Source of the DNA: an uncultured Collinsella sp.
GTDB lineage: Bacteria; Actinomycetota; Coriobacteriia; Coriobacteriales; Coriobacteriaceae
DNA length: 25,317 nucleotides
Reading direction: 5' to 3'
Assembly: GCA_958427895.1 (NCBI GenBank)
Contig: CAUADW010000022.1
Coordinates: 1-25,317 of the forward strand
Shown: one piece after another, positions 14,421-21,416 of the stretch
Layout: the number at the start of each line of letters is the position of its first letter
Numbering within the stretch: the first letter of the stretch is position 1
The notes under the pieces: model-generated
The model's input: only the letters and a program-made list of their open reading frames with translations
The model's database searches: none
What the model was told of the DNA's origin: nothing
Made by a program: the position numbers and the translations under genes

Positions 14421-14537
14421 GCAACGATTCCTTTCCGTCGCGCGTGAGCCTCAAGTTATCCATGCATTCTACCCGCGCAAAAGCCTATGATGGGCAGAGT
14501 CCGTCGGTATCTACAAGACATGCGCGGTCCTAAGGAT

Positions 14538-14574
14538 CAAAAAGCCCCGCCGGGCCTTGTGGGCACGGCGGGGC
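14538..14574 (-). terminator. Terminator of fhs
   Basis: GCCCCGCCG (14544-14552) and CGGCGGGGC (14566-14574) form a perfect 9-bp stem. On the minus strand it is followed by TTTTT, 26 bp after the fhs stop codon. Confidence 0.85.
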
Positions 14575-14599
14575 GGGCAAGCGGCTATGAGCAGCAGGC

Positions 14600-16267
14600 T
14601 TAGAACAGGCCGGTGATGTTGCCGTCGTTGTCGACGTCGATGTTCTCGGCCGCGGGAACCTTGGGCAGGCCGGGCATGGTCAGAACGCTGCCGGTCAGCG
14701 CGACCACAAAGTGGGCACCGGCGGAAACCTTGAGCTCGCGCACGGTGATGCGGAAGCCCTCGGGAGCGCCCAGGGCCTTGGCGTTGTCGCTAAAGCTGTA
14801 CTGCGTCTTGGCGACGCACACCGGCAGGTTGCCAAAGCCATTCTCGCGCAGCTCGGCGAGCTGACGCTTGGCGGCCGGCGTAAAGTCGACGCCATCGGCG
14901 CGATAAACCTTGGTGGCAACGGCCTCGAGGGCATCGGCAACATCGGCGCCGTCCTCGTAGGCAAACTTGAGCTCGCTCGGCTGTTCAATCAGACGCATGA
15001 CCTCATCGGCCAGGTCGAGCGCGCCCTCGCCGCCCTTGGCCCAGACCTCGGAAAGCTTAACGTTGACGCCGAGCTTCTGGCACTCGGACTCGATGAGCGC
15101 AAGCTCGGCCTCGGTGTCCGTTGGGAAGCGGTTGATGGCGACCACGCAGGGCAGACCATAAACGTTCTGGATGTTGTCGACGTGACGCAGCAGGTTGGGC
15201 ATGCCAGCCTTGAGTGCCTCGAGGTTCTCCTCGTTGAGGTCGGCTTTGGCGACGCCACCGTTGTACTTAAGCGCACGAGCGGTCGCGACGATCACGACGG
15301 CGCTGGGGCGAACGCCCGTCATGCGGCACTTGATATCGAGGAACTTCTCGGCACCCAGGTCGGCGCCAAAGCCGGCCTCGGTAATGGCAACATCGCCAAA
15401 GCGCATCGCCATACGCGTGGCCATGATAGAGTTGCAGCCGTGGGCAATGTTGGCGAAGGGACCGCCGTGGACAAACGCGGGCGTGCCCTCGAGTGTTTGC
15501 ACCAAGTTGGGCTTGAGCGCATCCTTAAGCAGCGCAGCCATGGCGCCCTGAGCCTTGAGGTCGCGGGCGCGGACGGGGTCGCCGGCATAGCTGTAGCCGA
15601 CGACGATCTCGCCCAAGCGCTCCTTGAGGTCGTTGATGCTCGTGGACAGGCACAGGATTGCCATGACCTCGGAGGCAACGGTGATATCGAAGCCGTCCTC
15701 GCGCGGCACGCCCTGGGCCTTGCCGCCAATGCCGTCGATAACATGGCGCAGCTGGCGGTCGTTCATGTCGACAACGCGCTTCCAGGTGATGCGCTTAACG
15801 TCAATACCGAGCTGATTGCCCTGCTGGATGTGGTTGTCGAGCATGGCGGCCAGCAGGTTATTGGCGGCACCGATGGCATGGAAGTCACCGGTAAAGTGCA
15901 AGTTGATATCCTCCATGGGGATGACCTGAGCCCAGCCGCCGCCGGCAGCGCCGCCCTTAACGCCAAAGACGGGGCCGAGCGAAGGCTCGCGCAGGGCCAC
16001 GGCACTCTTGACGCCGCGACGACGCAGGCCGTCGGCCAGACCGATGGTCGTGGTGGTCTTGCCCTCGCCCGCAGGCGTTGGGTTGATAGCGGTCACGAGG
16101 ACGAGCTTGGCCTGGTGATCAGTCGGCTCGTTGAGCAGTGAATAGTCGACCTTAGCCTTGTCGAAGCCGTACGGAATAAGGTGCTTAACGTCGACGCCGG
16201 CGTTCTTGGCCACCTCGGTAATAGGCAGCGGCGTGACAGAACGTGCGATTTCGATGTCAGTAGGCAT
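14600..16267 (-). CDS. fhs: Formate-tetrahydrofolate ligase
   Basis: This 555-residue enzyme makes 10-formyl-THF from formate, THF and ATP, the entry step of one-carbon assimilation. The length matches the bacterial family (about 556). The ATP-binding loop TPAGEGKTTTT (residues about 64-74) and the family block EPSLGPVFGVKGGAAGGG are present, as are GDFHAIGAANNL, KGGAxGG and FVHGGPFANIAHGCNS. I chose the ATG at 16267 because GAAAGGA lies 6 nt upstream; the frame runs upstream into ruvB without support. It is separated by 145 bp from ruvB and ends in its own terminator, so it is probably monocistronic. A weak promoter-like box (TATGCT on the minus strand) lies in that gap. Together with the FolD and FchA-like proteins it provides the folate path between formate and methylene-THF. 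Confidence 0.96.
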   Translation of the reverse strand: MPTDIEIARSVTPLPITEVAKNAGVDVKHLIPYGFDKAKVDYSLLNEPTDHQAKLVLVTAINPTPAGEGKTTTTIGLADGLRRRGVKSAVALREPSLGPVFGVKGGAAGGGWAQVIPMEDINLHFTGDFHAIGAANNLLAAMLDNHIQQGNQLGIDVKRITWKRVVDMNDRQLRHVIDGIGGKAQGVPREDGFDITVASEVMAILCLSTSINDLKERLGEIVVGYSYAGDPVRARDLKAQGAMAALLKDALKPNLVQTLEGTPAFVHGGPFANIAHGCNSIMATRMAMRFGDVAITEAGFGADLGAEKFLDIKCRMTGVRPSAVVIVATARALKYNGGVAKADLNEENLEALKAGMPNLLRHVDNIQNVYGLPCVVAINRFPTDTEAELALIESECQKLGVNVKLSEVWAKGGEGALDLADEVMRLIEQPSELKFAYEDGADVADALEAVATKVYRADGVDFTPAAKRQLAELRENGFGNLPVCVAKTQYSFSDNAKALGAPEGFRITVRELKVSAGAHFVVALTGSVLTMPGLPKVPAAENIDVDNDGNITGLF

Positions 16268-16412
16268 GGGCGGTCCTTTCGTTACCGAATGAGAAAAAGA
16301 CCAATTCAGCATAGCACGGGCGCGCAATAGTAAAAACGCCCATAACCGATGAACGGCGATATGTTTACCCGATGCCCAGCGATAGCCCAACAGCCCGCCA
16401 AAACAAAGCGCC

Positions 16413-17480
16413 CTAAACGGTAGGTTCAATCCCCAGGTGCTCAAAGGTGCGAAGGGTTGCCTGACGGCCCTGCGGCGTACGAATCATCAACCCGCACTGC
16501 AGCAAATAGGGCTCATAGACATCCTCGAGCGTGCCCGGGTCCTCGCCCACCGCACTGGCAAGGGTCGTCAGGCCTACAGCACGGCCGGAGAACGTCTTGG
16601 CAAGCGTCTCCAAGATACGAATATCCATCCAGTCCAGACCGAGCTCGTCGATCTCGAAGAACTCGAGCGCCTGGCGGCAGATATCGAGCTCGATAGGGCC
16701 GCTGCCACGCACCTGTGCGTAATCGCGCACGCGCTTGAGAAGGCGGTTGGCAAGACGTGGCGTGCCGCGCGAACGCGAGCCGATCTCGAGTGCACTGGGA
16801 TGGTCGATCGTCACGCCCAGGATAGTTGCCGAGCGCGTCACAATCTGCGCGAGTTCCTCGACCGTGTAGTAATCCAGGCGATACGAAATGCCAAAGCGGT
16901 CGCGCAACGGGCCGGTCAACATGCCTGAGCGGGTCGTTGCCGCTACCAGCGTAAACTTGGGAATATCCAGGCGAATCGAGCGCGCCGCCGGACCCTTGCC
17001 AATCACGATATCGAGGGCAAAGTCCTCCATCGCGGGGTACAGGACCTCCTCGACCGAACGGTTGAGGCGGTGGATCTCGTCGATAAACAGCACATCACCC
17101 GGCTGCAAGTTAGTAAGGATGGCCGCCAGGTCGCCCGTGCGCGCGATGGCAGGGCCACTCGTGGTCTTGATCTGAGCGCCCAGCTCGTTGGCGATAACGG
17201 TGGCCAGCGTGGTCTTGCCCAGGCCCGGAGGACCCGAGAAGATCACGTGGTCGAGCGTCTCGCCACGGCTCTGCGCCGCTTCGATCAACACGCGCAGGCT
17301 CTGCTTGATGTGCTCCTGACCACAGTAATCGTCCAGGCGCTGGGGGCGCAAAGTGCGGTCGACATCGAGGTCCTCGGCCGTCAGCTCCGAGCCCACCATG
17401 CGCTCGCCGTGCGCCATGGATGCCGCCGGCGAGTTGCCGGGCGTCGCCCACAGGTCCTGAGAGTCATCGGCTTCCCACAT
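16413..17480 (-). CDS. ruvB: Holliday junction branch migration ATPase RuvB
   Basis: This 355-residue AAA+ motor drives branch migration with RuvA. Visible are the Walker A GPPGLGKT (83-90), Walker B LFIDEIHRLN (131-140), the sensor and arginine-finger region (TTRSGMLTGPLRDRFG), and the C-terminal winged-helix DNA-binding domain ending EHLGIEPTV. The first 35 residues are an extension compared with E. coli RuvB. The start ATG at 17480 shares its first base with the ruvA stop (TGATG), so translation is coupled; the frame extends one codon to a GTG at 17483. It is the last gene of ruvC-ruvA-ruvB. RuvABC processes stalled forks and recombination intermediates, and an SOS-type site lies before ruvC. 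Confidence 0.97.
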   Translation of the reverse strand: MWEADDSQDLWATPGNSPAASMAHGERMVGSELTAEDLDVDRTLRPQRLDDYCGQEHIKQSLRVLIEAAQSRGETLDHVIFSGPPGLGKTTLATVIANELGAQIKTTSGPAIARTGDLAAILTNLQPGDVLFIDEIHRLNRSVEEVLYPAMEDFALDIVIGKGPAARSIRLDIPKFTLVAATTRSGMLTGPLRDRFGISYRLDYYTVEELAQIVTRSATILGVTIDHPSALEIGSRSRGTPRLANRLLKRVRDYAQVRGSGPIELDICRQALEFFEIDELGLDWMDIRILETLAKTFSGRAVGLTTLASAVGEDPGTLEDVYEPYLLQCGLMIRTPQGRQATLRTFEHLGIEPTV

Positions 17481-18100
17481 CACGCATCCATTCCGAGTCG
17501 CTTAAGCGCCGCGCCGAGCAGATCCTCGACACGCATATTCTGCCCATCATACCCGCTCAGAGCAACATCGGTCTCCTGCGGGCTAAAGCCCATGGAAAGG
17601 AGCGCCGCACGGGCGTCATCGATCGCCGAAGGAGCGGCGGCGGGAACCGGCATCGCAACCTGGCCGGGAATCACGTCGACCGGCACAAAGCCCTTATCCT
17701 TGGCAAAGGTGCTCTTGAGTTCCAGGATCAGGCGCTGAGCTGTCTTTTTGCCCACACCGGGTACCTTGGCCATGCCCTTGTCGTCCTCGGCCATCACCAG
17801 CGAATACAGCTGCCCCACGGTATAGGTGGAAAGCACGGCGAGCGCCAGGCGCGGGCCAACGCCCGAAACGGACACGAGCCGGTCGAACATCGTGCGCTCA
17901 TCCTTTGAGGAAAAACCGAAAAGTGTCATGGCGTCCTCGCGCACCTGCATACGCGTGTAGAGGCGGACCTCGCCGCCGGGCGTCGGCAACGTGGCCGCAG
18001 TGCTGCCCGAGATGCCGAGCTCAAAGCCAACGCCCGACACATCGACGACAGCAGAGCTCATCGTGGCCTCGACAAGCGTTCCGTGGAGCTGGGAAATCAT
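17480..18100 (-). CDS. ruvA: Holliday junction DNA-binding protein RuvA
   Basis: This 206-residue protein binds Holliday junctions as a tetramer and recruits RuvB. It has the N-terminal OB fold (MISQLHGTLVEAT to about 62) and the helix-hairpin-helix motifs VSGVGPRLALAVL (78-90) and VPGVGKKTAQRLI (113-125). After a Pro/Ala linker, the C-terminal RuvB-binding domain ends KRLGMDA. The ATG at 18100 overlaps the ruvC stop by one base (TGATG), and its stop overlaps the ruvB start in the same way, so all three genes are translationally coupled. The frame continues upstream into ruvC but has no other supported start. Confidence 0.97.
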   Translation of the reverse strand: MISQLHGTLVEATMSSAVVDVSGVGFELGISGSTAATLPTPGGEVRLYTRMQVREDAMTLFGFSSKDERTMFDRLVSVSGVGPRLALAVLSTYTVGQLYSLVMAEDDKGMAKVPGVGKKTAQRLILELKSTFAKDKGFVPVDVIPGQVAMPVPAAAPSAIDDARAALLSMGFSPQETDVALSGYDGQNMRVEDLLGAALKRLGMDA

Positions 18101-18621
18101 CAGTATCCGGTTCCTCTCTGTTGATAGAACTCGCCACCGGTGAGCGCCCGGGTGCGGCTGAGGTTTACGTGGCAGATGGCGCAAGCCAGGGCATCGGCGG
18201 CATGGTCGGGATGCGGGTCGTGGTCGAGCTGCGTTAGCGTGCGTACCATGTAGGCGACCTGCCGCTTGTCCGCGGCGCCGGTGCCCACCACAGCCTGCTT
18301 GATCTGCATGGGCGTGTATTCGCCAATCTCGAGCGCGCATTCCGACAGCGCCACGAGTGCAGCCCCGCGGGCATGCGCCGTAGGAATGGCCGAGCGAACG
18401 TTGGCGCCAAAGTAGATACTCTCGATGGCGGCGGTATCGGGGCGGTAGCGCTCGACGACATCCTTGAGGTCACGGGCGATGTGAGACAGGCGCACCGCGA
18501 GCGGGCTTCCGGCGCTGGTCTCGATACAACCGTAGGCACGGCAGCGAACCTCGCCGCGCCGCTCCTCGATAATCCCCCACCCCGTATGGGCCAAACCGGG
18601 GTCGATACCCAAAATGACCAA
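18100..18621 (-). CDS. ruvC: Holliday junction resolvase RuvC
   Basis: This 173-residue endonuclease cuts Holliday junctions symmetrically. The catalytic set is complete: D7 in GIDPG, E67 in AIESIYFG, and H140 and D143 in HPDHAADALA. The His variant at the third position also occurs in Thermus RuvC, whereas E. coli has Asp. I chose a TTG start at 18621 because GGGGAGG lies 5 nt upstream and it gives the canonical MVILGIDPG beginning; the next in-frame TTG at 18642 would add residues not seen in the family. First gene of the ruvCAB unit, with a LexA-type site about 55-70 bp upstream. Confidence 0.95.
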   Translation of the reverse strand: MVILGIDPGLAHTGWGIIEERRGEVRCRAYGCIETSAGSPLAVRLSHIARDLKDVVERYRPDTAAIESIYFGANVRSAIPTAHARGAALVALSECALEIGEYTPMQIKQAVVGTGAADKRQVAYMVRTLTQLDHDPHPDHAADALACAICHVNLSRTRALTGGEFYQQRGTGY

Positions 18622-18676
18622 GCCAACCTCCCCTCGCCACAAGCACGACGCAAGACAAGGCCCCGCGCACTATTCA

Positions 18677-18690
18677 CGAACGTCTGTTCT
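18677..18690. promoter_or_regulatory. LexA/DinR-type SOS box upstream of ruvCAB
   Basis: CGAACGTCTGTTCT contains the Gram-positive SOS core GAAC-N4-GTTC with perfect half-sites (18678-18689). It lies 57 bp before the ruvC start. On the minus strand it partly overlaps a -10-like TATTCT with a weak TTAAGC 18 bp upstream, so LexA binding there should block transcription. ruvAB operons are classic SOS targets, which supports the call. Confidence 0.65.
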
Positions 18691-18737
18691 AGAATAACAC
18701 AACGGGGCCAAGATGCTTAAAGCAAGATAGATTCGGC

Positions 18738-18785
18738 AGAAGCAATGTGTGTGAGGGAATCCCTCGCACAATGTTTCCGTCTGTA
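18738..18785. other. Hairpin after the NAD-synthetase-like gene
   Basis: A 10-bp hairpin (about 18749-18771; GAGGG/CCCTC core extended by GTGT/CACA, one mismatch or wobble) lies just after the stop of the minus-strand gene. It lacks a T run, so it is at best a weak terminator. Confidence 0.3.
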
Positions 18786-20771
18786 CTAGTTCTGGCTAAA
18801 GAACGGGAACTGCCTCGGATCCACCGGCGGTTGCGGCATCGGCGTGCCCTGGGGCCCACCCTGCGGGCCACCCTGGCCGCCCATCATCTTATCGATGGCG
18901 TCCTGGACCTCGCCCTCAAACTTCTTCATGCCCTCATGCAAGCGACGCTGGCCGTCCTCGGAGCGCAGTTCCTCCATCTGCTCGGGCGAAATACCCAACA
19001 GGTCACCCAATATGCCCATCATCTCGCCACGCATGCGCTCGCTTGCATCCTCGTCAGCAAAGCGGTCCACCTCGGCGCGCGCCAGCGCATCGACCGTCAT
19101 GCGTTCCTTGCCGCTCAGCCCCAGGTCGGACCACGCGAGCATATACGGCCAGGCACGCTCGGCAAACGAACGGGCCGAGACGATCGGCGCCATCGGCAAC
19201 ATGCGGCGGGCAGCCTCACCCTGACGCACGAGCATCAGCAGCAGCGAGCAAGCCTCAGGCTTGCCAGCGGCCATCGGGATGTCGTCGAAAGCTCGATTGC
19301 GGTCCACGTGCGCCTCGAGCGCGCCATCGACCTCACCCGGCTCAAGCCCGCCGAGCAGCTGTGCCGCGCGGTCGAGCATATCGACCGGACCGTCGAGCGT
19401 CGAGAGCGCCTGCGCCAGCACTCGCTCCATACAATCTTCCACCGCGTTGAGCGTCACGAGCTCTTGGGGCACCACGGCAGACGTGCGGTTGCGCACACGC
19501 GCCACAAACTCAAGCGTCGACAGGTATACATCGCCAAAGGGCGCGAAGTCGCCCTGGTAGCCGCCGCAAAGCGCCGGCGCCGCCAGCGCGTACTCGGTTT
19601 TGGACAGCGGGCTCAGCGCCATCGCACCCAGCTCGAGCGCCGTGTCCTCCAGCATGAGGCCCAGCGTGCGCGAGCGCAGACGCTCGGCATCGCCCGCCGA
19701 CACGTCGCGATCGAGCACACGCGCCGCATCCGGTGCATCGCGCTCGACGGTGCGAATGTGCAAACGCTCGGCGATGGCGCGGACGGCGGCGCAGCGGGCA
19801 GCCTCGGCCTCTTCCTGCGCCGGCGTAAAGATACGGTTGCGCCCAAGCACCAGGCCAATCACGTTGCGCGGGCCCAGAGCGTCGACGGCCAGCGCCGCCA
19901 GCAGGGACGACGGCAAGTCACCCTCGAGTGCCACCGCAGCACGCGACGCACCGTGGGCTCGGGCGTTGTCGCGCACGGCGAGCACCAGCGCCTGCCACAA
20001 CCACTCCTCGGAACGAAACTCGGGCAGCTCGTGGTCCTCCAAAGCATCGAGCATCACGCCGCGCTGAATCTCCTGAACCAGCAGGCTCTCCTCAAAACAC
20101 GGCGCCTGGGCCACCACGCGACCGCAGTCGTCGAGCACAAACGAACCGCCAGTATACACCGACTCGTCATAGGCACCGACCGGCGCCATGCAGGCAAACC
20201 ACACGCTGCGCTTGGATGCGATCTTGCGGTAGGCGCCGCTGCGAACGGCGGCAATGGCGGCAGTCTCGCGGTCGGTCATATCAAACGCGTTGAATTGGAA
20301 ATACGCAATGAGGTCAACACCGGTCGGCAACATCTCGAGTTCGCGGTCCAAGTCAAAAATCACGGCGATGCGCACGCCGTCCACGTCGAACACCGGCGGC
20401 GCCCAACGTGTGTCGTTGTTCTCGCCACGCTGCAGGGCAATGCTCGAACGCGCCGGCACCACATGACCGTCCTTGAGCATCATGTAGTCGAGCAGCGGCT
20501 GGCCCTCAAACGAAACCGCCGCGGGCACGATGCAGATCATGTCAAGCTCCTGGATACGCTCGGCGACACCAGTCAAACCGGCAAGCATGTCGTGCTCAAA
20601 GTCGGCAGCGCCCACCAGGCCACCGGGCATGGCGCCCATAAAGAGCGGAGCCGGAACGCACAGCACGCGCGCCCCGCGCTCGTGGGCCAGACGAGCCTGG
20701 TCCTCGATGCGGCCGCAAATGCCCTCAATATCACCCAGGCGCATATCGATCTGTGCAAGCGCGAGCTTCAT
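18786..20771 (-). CDS. NAD-synthetase-like pseudoenzyme (nitrilase-like plus synthetase-like domains)
   Basis: This 661-residue protein has the domain order of glutamine-dependent NAD+ synthetase: a nitrilase-fold domain (1-240) and an ATP-pyrophosphatase-fold synthetase domain (about 255-430). In the first, the catalytic Glu-Lys-Cys triad is gone: the FPE glutamate is A41 (CVPAPLF), the lysine region reads ARSS (107-110), and the cysteine of CED is F139 (VIFDLD). In the second, the SGGxDS ATP loop is replaced by EGDLPS (283-288), and TGNKSE by SPLSKTE (387-393), while surrounding fold residues remain (SLLAALAVDALGPRNVIG, GDFAPFGDVY). The C-terminal domain is not the usual one; it is helical with a Gly/Pro/Gln-rich tail ending FPFFSQN. 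The ATG at 20771 has AAAGGG upstream. It is unlikely to make NAD; a binding, scaffold or regulatory role is inferred. Confidence 0.85.
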   Translation of the reverse strand: MKLALAQIDMRLGDIEGICGRIEDQARLAHERGARVLCVPAPLFMGAMPGGLVGAADFEHDMLAGLTGVAERIQELDMICIVPAAVSFEGQPLLDYMMLKDGHVVPARSSIALQRGENNDTRWAPPVFDVDGVRIAVIFDLDRELEMLPTGVDLIAYFQFNAFDMTDRETAAIAAVRSGAYRKIASKRSVWFACMAPVGAYDESVYTGGSFVLDDCGRVVAQAPCFEESLLVQEIQRGVMLDALEDHELPEFRSEEWLWQALVLAVRDNARAHGASRAAVALEGDLPSSLLAALAVDALGPRNVIGLVLGRNRIFTPAQEEAEAARCAAVRAIAERLHIRTVERDAPDAARVLDRDVSAGDAERLRSRTLGLMLEDTALELGAMALSPLSKTEYALAAPALCGGYQGDFAPFGDVYLSTLEFVARVRNRTSAVVPQELVTLNAVEDCMERVLAQALSTLDGPVDMLDRAAQLLGGLEPGEVDGALEAHVDRNRAFDDIPMAAGKPEACSLLLMLVRQGEAARRMLPMAPIVSARSFAERAWPYMLAWSDLGLSGKERMTVDALARAEVDRFADEDASERMRGEMMGILGDLLGISPEQMEELRSEDGQRRLHEGMKKFEGEVQDAIDKMMGGQGGPQGGPQGTPMPQPPVDPRQFPFFSQN

Positions 20772-20808
20772 GGCCCAGCCCTTTCCGTCGTAAACCATCG
20801 AAATCGTA

Positions 20809-20843
20809 GTAAAAGCGCCGGCCGCATAATGCAGCCGGCGCTT
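20809..20843 (-). terminator. Terminator of the superoxide reductase gene
   Basis: AAGCGCCGGC (20813-20822) and GCCGGCGCTT (20834-20843) form a perfect 10-bp stem. On the minus strand TTTTAC follows, about 46 bp after the superoxide reductase stop. Confidence 0.85.
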
Positions 20844-20888
20844 GCATGTGCATATGCTTGCTATGATACCCCGAGCGGGGGCGCGCTC

Positions 20889-21251
20889 CTAGAATGTCGC
20901 GGACCACAGCCCGTGCAGGTTGCAGTAGGCATAGACGGTACCGGTCTTGGAGCCGCCCGCGAAAAACGTCGCGGGTTTCATGCCGGGCTCAAGGTAATGG
21001 ACCTCTAAGCGGCCCTCGGCCTCAAGGGCGATCCACTCAATGTAGTGCTCGGGCAGGCTGGGGTGCTCGACCGAACCAACGCGCGCGCGAATCACGTGAC
21101 CGTCGCGCTCGGTCTCGACAACAGGCACGTGCTTCTCGTGCGCCGCGTCCTCAGTGTTTGCAGTCAGTTCCGTGCAACCGGCAGGGGTCGCAACGTCGTC
21201 GCCAAGGGCGGCAATGAGCTTACCGTCGGGGTCCTTAAAGAATTTCGCCAT
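20889..21251 (-). CDS. Single-iron superoxide reductase (desulfoferrodoxin/neelaredoxin type)
   Basis: This 120-residue protein reduces superoxide to hydrogen peroxide without making oxygen, a defence typical of anaerobes. The iron site ligands are all visible: H41 (in EKHVPVV), H63 and H69 (HPSLPEHYIEWI), and C110 and H113 (CNLHGLW). The catalytic E39-K40 pair precedes H41. The N-terminal rubredoxin-like centre of classical desulfoferrodoxin needs four cysteines; only C26 is present before the active domain, so this is a one-iron enzyme with a remnant N-terminus. The ATG at 21251 has AAAGGAG 6 nt upstream; the open frame upstream is not supported. It has its own terminator and no obvious partner such as rubredoxin next to it. 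Confidence 0.93.
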   Translation of the reverse strand: MAKFFKDPDGKLIAALGDDVATPAGCTELTANTEDAAHEKHVPVVETERDGHVIRARVGSVEHPSLPEHYIEWIALEAEGRLEVHYLEPGMKPATFFAGGSKTGTVYAYCNLHGLWSATF

Positions 21252-21416
21252 GATGTTCTCCTTTGCTGATGTACCAATGTTCTTGATGGTTCTTATGCCC
21301 AAAGGCAGACAAACCATCCACGGCATTGCAAATGAACACATAACGGATTAGGCAAGCGGTCGAGCCAAAATGCGTCGACCGTCCTGCCCACCCCAGCAGC
21401 CCCACCCCGCGCGCGG

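Noticed and set aside
14711..16141. 476-codon plus-strand frame
   Set aside because: It is the reverse shadow of fhs, which has complete family motifs and correct length on the minus strand.
18747..21008. Very long plus-strand reading frame (753 codons)
   Set aside because: It is antisense to the NAD-synthetase-like and superoxide reductase genes, is rich in His, Arg and Gln as expected of a shadow frame in GC-rich DNA, and has no family-like blocks.
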